From: Imbricaverruca yamaguchii
Taxonomy: Eukaryota > Arthropoda > Thecostraca > Neoverrucidae
Assembly: GCA_034440575.1 (NCBI GenBank)
Contig: JAOTOL010001638.1
Location: 2,458,501 to 2,522,500, forward strand
Length of the DNA: 64,000 nucleotides
Direction: 5' to 3'
The notes under the pieces are model-generated. The model was not told the DNA's origin, ran no database searches, and saw only the letters and a list, made by a program, of their open reading frames with translations. This document shows, in pieces, positions 23,869-36,290 of the stretch. Position 1 is the stretch's first letter. Each line of letters opens with the position of its first letter. The translations under genes and the position numbers were made by a program.

Positions 23869-25855
23869 TCCCCAGTAGATGCGCACCACAGATCATCGAG
23901 AAGCATTGGTTTGGATGACAATATGACTAAAAAGCAATTTTCTTGACCTGCCTATCGAACGAGAGGCAAAATGCATTTCATTATTATACTAAAATTTTGG
24001 ATCAAATTACAAATAAAACGAAATATATTTTTCAGCAGGTTGGTGCGAATAATGTAACAACTAACAATGTAAGGACATCGTACAAGTGGGTGCGAAGTAC
24101 CAGAAACGCCATAGGTAGATGGGTAGGGTAGAAAACACCAGCTGCGGTGCAGATGCTGCGCCTCCGGTGCTGACCTTCTCGCTTCTGTTGCTGCTGTTTG
24201 TTTTCACTCTGAGCTACCACTGGATTGCTCTGTTGTGACTGCGGTAAGTACAGGTGGTCTTGAGGACGACAGCATACGTGTCCCGTTGTGAGTCTGGCCA
24301 TGCGTTGTCATGTGCAATTAGCGTCACTGCTACGAATGTCTCCAGCCGGTGAAGCCACAAACAACATTGCATGTGCGGCGCCGTGTCATCTCGGAGCGGA
24401 ACGGCGCATCCGGCACCTGCTGTCACGCTCAGATGAGGCGTACCGGAGCACCGGAGCAGAACACATCGCCCCGCTCACCGGCCAGTCGAAGGTCGGTCAT
24501 GGAGCACCGCAGCGGAAGTGAGCGGCTCCGGCTGGGTCGCAGGCGAAGCGCAGTGCCTGGTGCTACCACTCATCTTCATGTGCATGGCAGCGCTGAACCG
24601 TCGGACTAAGTGATCATGTTTTGTGCGATGAGCCATGTTTGTCACATTATAGTTGGATTTGGCGTGAATTGCACAGGGCTTAAATGAACGTTTTGGTTAT
24701 ACCATGCAGTATTGCGAAATCGTTACATGAAGGGGTGCTAATGCACACTCTTCAATATATTTAACCTACACTACATTTTAATTTGTTTATTATCTTATTA
24801 TAATGTACCTCTCTCATGGGCGACTATCCTCATAGCATGTCAATAACCCAACTAGTGTTGATTACAGCAAACTATATTCTTGGTGTACCAACAAGCTGGC
24901 TACACGGGAACACGGCATTAGCACTTTTTGTCATTGTTACCAAACTTGAACAAGACGTCAAGTCAGTTACACTGCTTGACTGCAGCGTCACCATACAATC
25001 TATATCATGCCAGCTATGCACACATCTCCGTACGTATGGTGTACGGAGTACGAAGTATTTTATCGGGTACTGTGGACAGACGATGAACGTTGGCCGGCAG
25101 AAGCTTGACTCGTGCATTGATGTGCAATTGATGGACGTGATGTGCAACACCTTTTGACACCATTTTTGCACGCCTATAGTGTCCGGTCAGCGTTTTGCAT
25201 ATGCAAACCCGCTGGACAAGCAAAGCGTTGGTGAGAAGTGCTCAGCCAAAGTTCCATGTTGGTCAATGCATTTTTAAGTATATATCACGTGAGCAATAGT
25301 GCACCCTGCCATAACAAAGTTTCTCGATGAATGCCATGAAATAAAATTGTTCTTCAATACATACTATACGGGTGCCACTGTTGTACACAGGTGAAGTAGC
25401 AAAAATAACCTACTTAGCGTACCTTACTAGCTTAAAGCTATTAACTAACGCTGCTGCTGAAAAGTTCAGGATGGTTTTATTACACGTTCATCGTTCTGAT
25501 TTCCAGGTGCAGTATTGTATTGGTTATTCAACGCCCAATTTGTCAGGAACTTTCGCGCAGATCGTGGACTATCGCAATATGCTGATCCATGTGGTGTGAT
25601 AATCACATCGGTATCGATTTCCGTATACGGCTGCTCAGAGTGGCTCGGCGATCTCGACTCTGTACTGAGACTGTCCACCGACCGATGACCATGCCATCTG
25701 CAGGCATTTCCGCGCTGCTGGGCGACGCTAATTGCATGGTGCACCACTCATGCAACGGTGGTGTGGGACGGAAGCTCGACGAGCAGTCGTGATGACGTTT
25801 TGAGGGACTAAGCGTATACACCGGCGAACTTGTTGGGGCTGATTATGGCAGGTTG
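23869..25855. other. No recognisable gene; GC-rich patch at 24330-24610
   Basis: The patch at 24330-24610 is CpG-rich with open frames on both strands and no family signature. The remainder is ordinary AT-rich DNA. Confidence 0.4.
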
Positions 25856-25859
25856 GCGA

Positions 25860-26170
25860 TCGTCCGCCAGTTTAGGAAGGTGGAGAAGTGTGTGAAGTAC
25901 GCGGTATTAGTCAGAGACGTGACCAAGGGGGCCGGCCAGTTTAGAAAGGTAAGGCAGCGTGTAGAAAGCGCAGTCTTGGCCAGAGACGTGACGAAGAAGG
26001 GCCAGCCAGTTTGAGAAGATGAGGAGGTGTGTGGAGCACGCACCCTTGGTCAGAGACGTGACCAGATGGTGGTGGGAGGAGGGGGAGAGGTAGGTCAGTG
26101 CATGAGGTGAGGCAGTGTGTGGAAGACGCAATCCTGCTCAGAGACGTGATCAAGGAGAGACGTGACGTTA
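25860..26170. repeat. Diverged tandem array, about 70-bp unit, four units
   Basis: The phrase cagagacgtgac recurs at 25912, 25981, 26051 and 26139, each preceded by a gaggtgtgtggagcacgc-like phrase. Steps are 69, 70 and 88 bp. The minus strand reads a related repeating frame (TSLTKT...), which I take as incidental. Confidence 0.8.
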
Positions 26171-26179
26171 TTGAGACCG

Positions 26180-26921
26180 AACAATTATCGAACTCGAGAA
26201 AGGCAGTATTTTTACACGATGCTTGCAAGCAGTGACATCACTAGCTTTTGATGACTAGGGGAAGCACTAGTCCGCAAATCATTTTGCAACGGTCGCTAGC
26301 TTTATGTAGGCCCGGTGTATCTCAGCATGTTTTGCTAAGAAAAACCGTTCCGCATACGTAGCTAGATGCAGATTGGAAGGAACTATTGGGTTAACAATGC
26401 CCCATTTACATTGCTTCTAGACATCGAGCTGGACTTTACTTGTCAGGCTAGAACTGGATGTGTCAAGCTGATATTTAGGAAAATGAGCCATTTTTAACAC
26501 GATACATTAATTATGTATGTACGTCGGACCAATGCTCACCTTGCGCTAAGTTCAGTGCATCCCCGATGTGAATATGTGTACGTACCAGGTAACCGCACTA
26601 GGGGTACCATCCACAGCTGGGCATGGCATTGGGACGTGACATAATATTTTGAATGCGCGTAAGACACGCATCCAAGCTGATTGTTGAATCCGATTGTGGA
26701 AATGTGTGTATTCTAGCTAGTGTCTTGTTCTAGCTAAGTATAGGACAATTAGTATCATACCCATCATCGACAAACCGATGTCACAAAAAAAAACTACAGA
26801 CATATTTGGGCCATCTTCAGTCCAGCGGCGCGTCATGCGATGTCACCACTCGTCAGCTCTCGGCAGCTCTCGAAAGTGCCGCTCGTTTTTATCACTGAGT
26901 GTACTCCGACATAGGGCGACA
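26180..26921. other. No gene seen
   Basis: About 0.7 kb without recognisable repeats or coding signals. Confidence 0.45.
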
Positions 26922-27764
26922 TTAACCCGTCCCGTCCCTCCGGTCAGATCCTCACACCCCGTCTCGGGGGGTGATAGGAACCCCCGGTAATATCCAAGCT
27001 AAGCGTCGCACGAAAACGAAAGGGGTGTCATGGAAAAGCGCTCAACGAGTAGGCCCCAACACCACTCCAAAAAGTATTTCCCAAAAATGACGTCACTAGG
27101 GGGCCTAGATTTTAAGACTTCCATCATGCTTTTGTTTCTTGGAGTTCATTTTGGGAATGTTTGAAAAAAAACAAAAAATATTTGGAATCAGAAAAGGACA
27201 GCGAAATCGACCAGACCATAACATTTTTTTCGGCCACCCAAAATTATTTTTTTAGTTTCAAAATTTTGAGTTTCCAAGTTTTCTTTAATTTCCGTTTTCA
27301 AATGGGTAAAGCTGACCGAAAAAAAGTTTTTCGAAGGCAACTTGTCCTAATACGAAATGCTTACTTTAGCTCAAATCTTCCATTTGAACTCTAATAGGCA
27401 AATATGCCAAAATAATAGTTAAAAAACGGGAAAAATGAAAATTCCTCTCATACGTTTCGTTGGATCCCTAAAGATAAGTAAACGCTGACGGTTTCAGTAA
27501 AACATCTGTGTTCCGTTGAAATCTCCATCTCCAATTGGAATCCGTTAAAGCGTGACGACTGGTTTAACTTTTTGGAGGTGACCTCACTTGACCTAGATTA
27601 AATCGTTGACCTTTGATGATCTGACTTCAAAAGTTTGACATAACATGCTAAATTGATGTGGGAAAAGGCATAGCAAATTTCTGCGCGCTTTCGCGCACCG
27701 TTCTTTCACTATCCGCTAAAAACCTGAGGGGCGATTAAAGACCCCCCGAGACGGCGCGGGTTAG
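26922..27764. mobile_element. TTAA-type non-autonomous element, family P1, copy 3
   Basis: TTAA at 26922-26925 and TTAG at 27761-27764 flank element 26926-27760. The left end is the extended form, CCCGTCCCGTCCCTCCGG then tcagatcctcacaccccgtctcgg; the right reads inward CCCGCGCCGTCTCGGGGGG. Interior landmarks appear in the same order as copy 1 (tgacgtcac near 27088, gcgaaatcgaccag near 27199, ggaggtgacctcacttgacc near 27574). Confidence 0.88.
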
Positions 27765-27802
27765 GTGCGCGGGGCGAGCGAGAACAAACGGCCGATAAAT
27801 AC

Positions 27803-27903
27803 CACCAGACATACAGGCACAGGATCGGTAGATAGCACCAGACCTACAGGCACAAGACCGGCAAATGGGCACCAGACCTGCAGGCACAGGATCGAAGATC
27901 AAA
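27803..27903. repeat. 33/34-bp tandem repeat, three units
   Basis: The phrase caccagac recurs at 27803, 27836 and 27870, each followed by -ta/tgcaggcacaggatcg variants. Confidence 0.85.
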
Positions 27904-28493
27904 ATGGGCAGAGTACCCGTGAATCTACCGCAACTGGGCTCTCTTGACATTTCGTGGCGAAGCATGGTTGATTTTGTGCAATTATTTTTGCATTGCTCTT
28001 TTAAATGCGTGCACCATATCCAGCGGAGGAGCCTTGGCATTTGATGCATGTCCGCTTCTCAGGACCGTTGAGCTGGTCGCTCTCGCAGAGCTCCAGTTGG
28101 AATCAGGCACGCCATCTACATTGTTCAGATGACTGGTGGCGCCATCTGCACGTCACGTGTGAAGCATTCTGTCACGATTCCACACACTGTTTCCGAGTTA
28201 TGAGTTGAGCGGATATTTGCGATCAGAGCCGGGGGGGGGGATTGACACTTAGAGAAAAACACGGATTGGATATCCGTACGTATATCCGCTTGACTCGGAT
28301 AACGGGCGAATCGGATAGTCTGGTGAAGGTAATAGGTAACGGACTTCATAACGGATTGATTCTCCAACTTTTGTGGCGGAAACGAAACATTACCATATAC
28401 GATTATATTTTCGTCTGCTTTCCCACCGCACGTGTACGTAATAAAATATTGGGATCAGCTGATGCTGAATTTTCATTTGTCTGAAAAATATGT
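27904..28493. other. No gene seen
   Basis: About 0.6 kb; only a short G run near 28231. Ends at the target duplication of the hAT-like element. Confidence 0.45.
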
Positions 28494-29327
28494 GATGCCA
28501 CCAGGGATGCGGAGCCGGGAGAATTTTGGACGGCTCCGGGTCCGACTCCGGCTCCGGGGAAGTATCCCGGCTCCGACTCCGGCTCCGGCTCTGAGTAAAA
28601 TGTCCCGGCGGCTCCGGCTCTGGCTCCGGCTCCGGCTCCGGGAAAAATGTACCGGCTCCGGCGGCTCCGGCTCCGGCACCGTACATCCCAAACGTGATCG
28701 ATCCACTAAGTAATAGCCATGGGGATGTAAAAAAAGTTAGCCGCGACCACTCGGAGCCGCAATCTTCAGACAAATATAAGCAACGTTTCCATATAAACCC
28801 TGTATCTATCTTTAAATTAACACCCCATTATCTTTAAATTAACACCCGCCCCGGCCCAAATCACATTTCGGTGTTATGGCCTCGTAAACTGACACTCGCT
28901 ACGTGCCGTATTGGGGCAATCATAAGAGGGGAGACTCGAATCAACAACACTCCCCATCCCGTGAACGGTCCAAGGAACACCATTGTTGTAAAGTGTAATG
29001 TTTGACCTCATCTCTAATAAGGTACAATAACCCGTTGATGGACTTAACTAAACTAAACATGGAACTATTGCATTGACTACTGAGGCTATGATATGGTTAT
29101 TGGCTATTCTACCATTATTTGATGATATCTTTACATTTTTACATGTTAAATGTATTTAAACATTTTTGGTTTGAAAAATGCTCTTTCATACCATACCATA
29201 CCATACTATGCATAATATGTTCATTTGACGTTTGCTATTTTTTTTAATTTACACCTCTTTCGGAGTCGGAGCCGCCCTGCTTTTGACGGCTCGGGCTCTG
29301 ACTCCGGCTCCGAGTTAAATGTCCCGG

Positions 29328-29359
<32 letters not shown>

Positions 29360-29375
29360 CATCCTTGGATGCTAC
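28494..29375. mobile_element. Non-autonomous hAT-like element with 8-bp target duplication
   Basis: Element 28502-29367 (866 bp) starts CAGGGATGCGGAGCCGG and ends CCGGCTCCGCATCCTTG, an inverted pair of 17 bp with one mismatch. It is flanked by gatgccac (28494-28501) and gatgctac (29368-29375), an 8-bp target duplication with one change. A CAGGG-type terminus with an 8-bp duplication is typical of the hAT superfamily. Both subterminal zones consist of GGCTCC/GACTCCGGCTCC repeats (28505-28690 and 29262-29358); the AT-rich centre encodes nothing and contains a direct repeat of ctttaaattaacacc near 28810-28845. Superfamily assignment is inference from the termini. Confidence 0.85.
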
Positions 29376-29499
29376 TAATTGGCAACTAACTCATTCTCAT
29401 TCTCAAACTCATTCTCGCAGTCACTCATAGGGAGGTAAATCGTCACCGGGGGAAGAGAGGACAGTCGCCCCTGCCGTGAGAACGGGGGGGGGGCGCCGC

Positions 29500-30010
29500 C
29501 CTTGAATTTTGAGGCGGTCCCTATCCGGAAATGCGCAGGAAGAAGGTGAGCAAGGTGACCGACGAGACAGAAGATCATGCTTGTCAAAGAGGCCCCACGA
29601 CTGGCAACGAAGCCTCCGGGAAATCTAATCAGGTCCCTATGAGAGACGTAGGTCAAAAGTTTGAAGGAGGCCCCCAAGATGAAAATGATGCCACCGAAGA
29701 GAGCAAGAAACCACCCAGGTTAGACAAGAAGGCTTGCAATGCGTGGTAAAATATCATTAATTTGGAAAACGAGGCCCCCAAGATGGAAGACGAGGCCCGT
29801 CCAATATAAAATATGGAATGATAGAAGACATTTCTCCGGACGCAAGAGGGAGCCCCAATATGGCTAAGAAGGTCTCCACAGGAATGAGAGAAGGCCGCTG
29901 AGACCAGCCAGATGAGGCCCATATTTTGGAAAAGGAGGACCATAGAAGAGACGATTTGAGACTATGACGCAAAAGCACCGTGCTAATAAGACATAAAGAC
30001 ATCAAGGACA
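29500..30010. repeat. Decayed short-period repeat, left of the LINE
   Basis: Recurring gaggcccccaagatg, gaggagcc and aatatgg phrases at about 25-30 bp steps, degraded. The same texture resumes at about 33310, beyond the LINE. It looks like the complement of the repeat at 5.2-7.9 kb (gaggcccc versus ggggcctc), though I cannot align it base by base here. Confidence 0.45.
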
Positions 30011-33000
30011 TAAAAGGTTAGTGCAACTACGACCCACAAGGGCCCTTCTTGGTTGCACTCTGTACACTGAAGCAGTTGCCTACCATATCAGTTAATGAGC
30101 ACTCCCTGTAATACTGAAAAGCAAGCCCTTTATTCTTATAATGATTGTCTATGCTGTTTTTAAAGGTGTTCAATGTGCTGCTACTGACAATGTTTTCTGG
30201 TAGATGGTTTCAGGGTTCTACTACCCTGTTGGTGAAGAAAGTCTGCCTTAACCTTGTTCTGCTGTGGTTAACTTTAATTTTGAATTTATGACCTCTAATT
30301 GCATCATTTCTGTTCAATTCAAACATTTCCCCAAGATATCCCCTCTCCAGACCATGGACAAATTTAAAGACCTCGATGAAATCTCCTCTCAGCCTTCTAT
30401 ATCTAAGTGAAAACATATTCAATTTCTTCAATCTTTCCTCATATGCCAGGTTGCTTATACCATTAACCAATATTGTAGCCCTCTTTTGCACTCTCTCTAA
30501 AAGTCAACAATCTTTTTCATAGCTAGGAGACCAAGCTTGGATGCAGAATTCCAAATGTGGCCTGACATATGCACAGTAAAGCTTCCTGATGACTTCCACA
30601 CTTCTGTATGATACATTCCTATGTACTTCCCCGAGCATTCTCAGTGCCTTCTTCCTGGCTTCCTTAGTCTGTTCTGATGCCCCCAATTTTGTGTTTAGAA
30701 TAACACCTAAATCCTTATCCTGTTGAGTCACCGAAAGCACTTGGCCACCCATCAAGTATGGAACCTTCATATGCTGCTTACCTACATGCATGATTTTGCA
30801 CTTATCAAAATTTAATTTAATTTGCCATTCTTCGGACCACTTCACAAGTTCGGCTAAGTCTTTTTGCAGTGAGATATGCTAATTTTGACCTGTTATTGCT
30901 CTAAAGACCTTCAAATCATCCGCAAATTTCAAAACTTTACTGCTTAGGCCACTTTCAATGTTGTTTAGAAATATAATGAACAGTAGTGGCCCCAGTACTG
31001 ACCCCTGGGGGACTCAACTAAGAACATTTTGCCATGATGACTTTGTACCATTTAGCACCACTCTTTGCTCTCCATCTGAAATCCACAACTCTATCCATTT
31101 TAAGATGCTACCTGCAATACCATGGGCCTTAAGCTGTATCATTAACGGTTTATGGGGTACCTTGTCAAATGCCTTACTAAAGTCAAGATATGCTACATCA
31201 ACCTGATTTCCCTGATCAAATTGTTCTGTAGCGAAGTTCAAAAAGTCCAAGAGATTTGTGAGACACGATCGTCCTTTCTTTAACCCATGTTGAGTATCTT
31301 GAATCAATCTGTTTCCTTCCAGAATAACTCACTATTCTATCCGTAATAATTGATTCGGGTACCTTGCAGACTAGGGATGTGAGACTTACTGCCCTATGGT
31401 TATAAACTTTCAACTATGGTTATTAACTTATGGTTATCAACTTTCCCTCTTTCTCCTTTCTTGAAAATAGAAACTACATTTGCCCTTTTCCAATCGGTTG
31501 GAATTTAATTTTGTGAAACTGATCTACAAAATATTATACTACGTGGAAATGCCAGTTCCTTTTCAGCTTTCCGCAATACCATAGCATAAATTTCATCAGG
31601 TCATGCTGCTTTGTTTGGCTTTATTTTTCTGATATGATTGTAAACAACATCACTATCAATGAAATCAACATCATTTATCAGATCACATGTCACTGAACTA
31701 TGGTGTACGGTCGGCAGAATGGTCATATCTTCCAATGTAAACACTGATTTAAACTGCTTGCTCAGCTCCTCAACCATCTCACTATCCTCACCCAATGTAG
31801 TCCCATTTACTTCCAGTGGACCAATTGTGCTAGAACCTTTACTCAGCTTGTAGAAACTAAAGAACTTTTTACTGTCCCCATTACAGTTCCTAGCTAAATC
31901 CAATTTTTTTGCTCGCTTTGCTGCTCTGTTTTTTTGCTTCACAGTGACTCTAGCTTTTCTACACGCCTTTAGATTAACGACATTTGAAGCTTCTTTAAAC
32001 ACTCTAAATGCAGTTTTCTTAGTCTTAATTGCTTTTAGCAAGTCAGGTGTAAGCAATGCTGGCTTTCCTACCCTTCTTTTGTGTCTTTGCTTTTGGGGGA
32101 CATGTCTAATCTGAATTTCCTTCAAGTAAGATTTGAACCTTTCCAACATTTCACAGGCATTTAAATTGGAGAATTCGTCTTCCCATCTGATGGCACTTAA
32201 AGCCGTTCTCATGCAGTCAAAGTCTGCTCTGTTGAAATTTGGAACCATTACCAAATTATGCTTAATAATCTCCCCTACATGTGCCTTGAATCTAATCATG
32301 TTATGGTCACTTCTTCCCAGAGTTTCTCCTACAGTTACGTCTTGAACCAAGTCACTTAAATCCGAGAATACAAGGTCCAAGAATGAGCCATGCCTGGTAG
32401 GTTCCGATACAAACTTGTGTAAGAACAGGTCCTCTTTAAGGCATTTCCTAAACATTTTGGATGATGGGAGCCAACACCACCATTTTCATATCCTTTTAGA
32501 TTAAAGTCACCAAGAATAAGGTACTTCCTCTGAAGGTTTCTACTGATTTCCTCACAAATCACCTTATCAAGCTCCAGTTGCTGAGAATGTGGCAGGGTTC
32601 CTGATCGGTAGAAAGCCCCTATCCTCAGAGGATTGCTGCTGCCTTTTCCGACAGTGACATCAAGCCAAATGGACTCCACAGACACATTTTTATCCCCACC
32701 TGCTACTTTTTGAGAACTGAATAAGCTATTCACATAGAGCATTACACCACCCCCTTTCATTTCTGGGCCCCTATTGCACGATAACATATTGTATCCCTGG
32801 ATCTCATAGTCTCGCAAGTTGTCTCCAAACTACCCTTCACTGACCCATGCCTCCGTAATGTAAACAAAATCTGGTTCCTCCTCAGCAACATAACACTTGA
32901 ACTCATCATATTTGTATCGGATACTCTGAACATTAAACATGATACACTGACTTGACAAATGCTCCATAACCACCTTTGGCTTTTTCATGCCGAGGAGTTC

Positions 33001-33310
33001 TTTTATCACTAGATGAACTATCACTCTGCCTCCTTGAATTACTGCTGTCCCTATTTGCTGACTTTGAGGTTCTATTGCCTTGGCTGACACTATTGGAATA
33101 TTCCTGAGTTGTCAATGCAATTTCATCCCTGCCCACCCCATTTCCTAGTTTCCCTGAAGGACATGCTCATACACTTTGCCTAACAAATGGACCCCCTTCT
33201 CTGAGAAGTTCAGGCCATCCCTCTGATAGAGGTCCCACGATGCATAAAACCTGCACCACTCGTCTACAATGGTGAAACCTAACTCATGGATAATGATAGG
33301 ATTATTAAAA
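30010..33310 (-). mobile_element. CR1-like LINE, 5'-truncated and inactive
   Basis: Reading on the minus strand, 33310 to 30010. In order: the tail of an SGNH/esterase-like domain (about 33310-33150, with YQRDGLNFSEKG), an AP endonuclease (about 33000-32290, with NVQSIR, GGGVMLYV, GAFYRSG, LILGDFN, GSFLDLVFSD and GRSDHN), a linker, reverse transcriptase (about 31640-30480, with VAYLDFSKAFDKVPH, VPQGSVLGPLL and the catalytic FADD at 30915-30926) and the C-terminal region (YEERLKKLNMFSLRYRRLRG). The 3' end near 30010 has short ATGTC-type repeats. An esterase upstream of the endonuclease and this C-terminus fit the CR1 group. The 5' end stops inside the esterase-like domain where the flanking repeat begins, the usual result of incomplete reverse transcription. 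Confidence 0.9.
30060..33140 (-). pseudogene. LINE ORF2 (endonuclease-reverse transcriptase), multiply broken
   Basis: The polyprotein should bind its RNA, nick target DNA and prime reverse transcription. The copy carries at least one frameshift in the endonuclease (near 32456), a TGA in the conserved K-A-A-G-P-D motif (near 31600), a TGA just before VPQGSVLG (near 31010), a TAG shortly after the FADD motif (near 30880), and a TGA in the C-terminal part (near 30503). Two of the TGAs stand where a Gly codon is conserved, so they look like simple point mutations. A small local duplication of ctatggttat is seen near 31395-31440. Catalytic residues of the polymerase are still recognisable (AFD and FADD). 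The element cannot be autonomous. Confidence 0.9.
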
Positions 33311-33593
33311 CCTCATCAACCTAATAGGATAATGAGGCTCCAAAGAGGCCTCGTCTTACGTGAGGAAGCCTCCAAGACTTAAGTCGAGGCCCCTAATTTG
33401 AAAAATGAGTCACCTAAGAGAGGATGGGGATTCCAGAAATCAAGAAAGTGCCAACAATTGCCACGGAGGTCCAGGATTACAAAGGAGGTCCCTAGGGGCA
33501 CCCTTGCAGTCTGCATAGAGGGCACCTCAGCAGTTATAGGGGCATCCCAGGGATTGTTGACCTACCCCTAAAGAGTTTAGTAGCTTAAGTATA
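33310..33593. repeat. Decayed short-period repeat, right of the LINE
   Basis: Phrases such as gaggctccaaagaggcctc, gaggcccctaatttg and ggaggtccctaggggcac resume the texture of 29500-30010. The two flanks were probably continuous before the LINE inserted. Confidence 0.45.
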
Positions 33594-34143
33594 TTAACCA
33601 TACCCGTATTTGGGGGGGGGGGGGGGTTGATAGGCCCCTAAGGCTTTCCACAGTCAGGGAAAGAATGGTGCGTGGCAGCACTCCGAAATTTGGCATACCT
33701 GTTCCCGCAACAATTTGGTACGAAGTGTGAAAATTTTGAGTTCAAGTCATCTAGGGTCAACGAGTTAGTCACGGTCAAGTGAGGTCATCTCCAAAAAGTT
33801 CAACCAGTCATCACGCTTTGACGGATACAGATATATGAATGAAACATTCAGCGTTTGCTTATCGTTGGGGATGGAGCAAAATGCACCAGAACATTTTTTT
33901 TTGTGTATCTTGTTTTTGATAACTTATTAATTTTGGATATTTGCACGTAAGTAATAAAATCGAATATTCTGGCTAAAGTAAGCATATTTTATCAGATAAA
34001 TTTTACTTCAAACAACGTTTTGCTGTCCGCTCTACCGATTATAATATACAAATTAAAGATAACTAAAACCTCAAAATTGTGAAATATCAAGAAATTAAAA
34101 GGTTGATTATTGGGTGGACAAAAATGTTTGGGCCATGGTCGAA
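33594..34143. mobile_element. TTAA-type element, family P1, copy 4 (truncated)
   Basis: It begins at or just after TTAA (33594-33597) with a degraded terminus and a G run of about 15, then the family landmarks seen in copies 2 and 5: gcgtggcagc (33671), aatttggcatacct (33690), catctagggtcaacgagttagtca (33750 onward) and aggtcatctccaaaaagttcaacc. Similarity fades after the ggccatggtcga phrase near 34140, so the distal third and other terminus are missing. Confidence 0.8.
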
Positions 34144-35834
34144 TCTGGAACCGGGGCCGACAATATTGGACAGTCCTGGGAAATTGGAATGCTTCACAAT
34201 TCTTTCATAAAATTATTTATCCCGCCCCTGACGTAACGTGTGCTATTGCAGTGATAATGTCCTGAACAGTGCAGTGTTCAGGACAATATTGCATGCTAGC
34301 TTACCATGGTATGCTAGTTTGCAGATTGCGAGGTGGTGATGTACCCACTTTATTTAGGAATCTGCTTCCTATGGTATAGCTACAGCTGTACGTTCAGTGC
34401 AATCGGATCCCGGTCATATATTTCACGAAAATTCCAGATATAGCTCTTGTGGCAGCTTCAAACGTCAGCCGACTCGACATCAGTACCATATAGTTGCACG
34501 CAGATTTCTTATTTTGTAGTGCAACCACAGCGTACAGTGATACAAAAACATTCAGTGCGGCATGCTCCTTTCATAGAATGTCACTTCTGTGATCATGTGG
34601 AAAACAAATTGCTGGCAGTGATATTTTAGTTTCTTCAATATGAGTAAGAATGTAAGTGATTCCTATTTTAATGGAAACTAGTGCTAGTTAGAGTGACTGC
34701 TTTCCATTCTCCTAAAACCCATACACTGGCAGCTGCTGCCTCAAATGTTTGTCCTTCCCCGTCCTTCCCAGATATAATATGGAAGCAATTGCGTGCCTGA
34801 CAGTGCCAAGTTGATATCTGCGTGTCGGCTTCCGCAGTCCATTTACAAAGCATCGCCCGTGAGCCTATCGTCTACTCCTTCGGCTAAGCATCCCTCCCCC
34901 ATCCCTTCCGATTCTCCATGTTCTCAGCTTCTCCAGCTCCCGTCCATGAACCGGAGTATCTGTGGATCAGCTGTGTGGCCCATGTGAAGCGGACCTTCGT
35001 GTCTCGCGCACGGACCATACACTCAGCTCGGCGCCGGCGCGGAACGTTGCGGAAGTTCTCGGCCTGTCGCACCGGCGGACCTGTTGCACAACTTCCACGT
35101 CGTCAATGCAACCCTTAAATACGATCGCACTGTTGTGTTACTGTTGATTGTCTTGCCAACAGAACAAAACACTGTGTTTTCTGTGTGTGGGTTGGTGGAG
35201 GAGGGGGGAGGAGCGTAGTTTGTGGTTCGGCAGTTCATTGTTAATAGTGTGAAACGAAGATCGTATCACGGACGTTACGCAACCAGGTAAATTGATGTGG
35301 CATAACAATTGCATTGAGTGAGTGGTGATGTGCTTGTTACGCGTCGGACCTTGAAGGGCAGGGGTGCGACTCCTGTACAATGTACGTACATGGCAAGTGT
35401 GCTTTGTAAGCAAATGCAGGGCAAGTGTACGTTTACGTTAATTGGAGTTTTACGTTAAAGTGTGCGTGCACGCACGTCAAAGTGCGATAGGAACCGGGGT
35501 GTATGGGAATGTTTTCCAGACGTTCTTATGGCCTTGATAACGGTTAGTTTACTTCAGTCCTGCTGATGCAAATCCAGCTCTGCAGATGTGGCACACAGAG
35601 CCACATTTAGTAACACTTAGCCGTTCCTGAACTGTTGGTCGTCGGATACCGTTGTTTGTGAAAAGGTGATTAATTATAAAGTGGTGCGAGGTTATCAGAC
35701 AAGTTCAAGTAAAAGTTGGGTATGTGACAAATACCACTTCAACTGGAGGTGAATGTTAGTTCTTGTGCGGTGCTGCACGCTACACATCCGACCACACGGC
35801 GGACTTGATGAGTCTAAAGCTCGTTGGAGGGCAG
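34144..35834. other. No recognisable gene; one strong hairpin
   Basis: A perfect 11-bp stem with a 6-nt loop lies at 34258-34285 (tgtcctgaaca, loop gtgcag, tgttcaggaca). A GC-rich patch is at 34960-35110. No coding family recognised. Confidence 0.45.
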
Positions 35835-35914
35835 AGGAAGGGAGGGGAGGGGAGGGGAGGGAGGGGAGGGGAGGGGATGGGAGGAGAGGGGAGGGGATGG
35901 GAGGGGAGGGGAGG
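35835..35914. repeat. (GGGGA)n purine tract
   Basis: About 80 bp of gggga/ggga units on the plus strand, with many runs of three or four G, hence strong G-quadruplex potential. Confidence 0.95.
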
Positions 35915-35959
35915 TGAACTATACTTATTGATTCTTAGTGTTTGTATTTTCAAGTCAGT

Positions 35960-36290
35960 TGAAATTTTGGCAAGATCTGACCTAGCGTATATCAAGTAAA
36001 GTCGAAAATCAATTGTAAAGCTGTATAACTACTAAACCAAAAACGCTATGAACTTAGCATCCCGGTTTATCAACATAATCTAACTAATTAATTGCTTGAA
36101 TGGCTTCAGAGAACGCCGATCCATCCCAGGCAGAACATATCGTGTGTACCTTCGCCTTGGCACTGGTCTTTTCATCAGCAAGTTCTATGATTAGTCACAA
36201 AAGTGGCACCCATCATGTTGCGAATCAGCCATCGATGTGAGCTTGACGCTGGTTCATGCAAAGCAACACCGAAGAAAATGCTGAAGATCT
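35960..36290 (+). repeat. Dispersed repeat D1, copy 1
   Basis: This segment matches the reverse complement of about 42930-43240 over some 300 bp, with long identical stretches such as gatgtgagcttgacgctggtt, catcagcaagttctatgatt and gcttcagagaacgccgatcc (partial words quoted). The estimated identity by eye is about 85-90 percent. Neither copy has an intact frame through the aligned part. It may be a fragment of a transposon whose ends I could not define. Confidence 0.85.

Noticed and set aside
28432..28773. Arg/Leu or Ser/Arg repeat frames near 28.5 kb
   Set aside because: They read GGCTCC repeats in the subterminal part of a hAT-like element.
29140..29225. Possible telomere-like or centromeric motif
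   Set aside because: Only ordinary AT-rich sequence and a short ccatac repeat; no TTAGGG-type array anywhere in the window.
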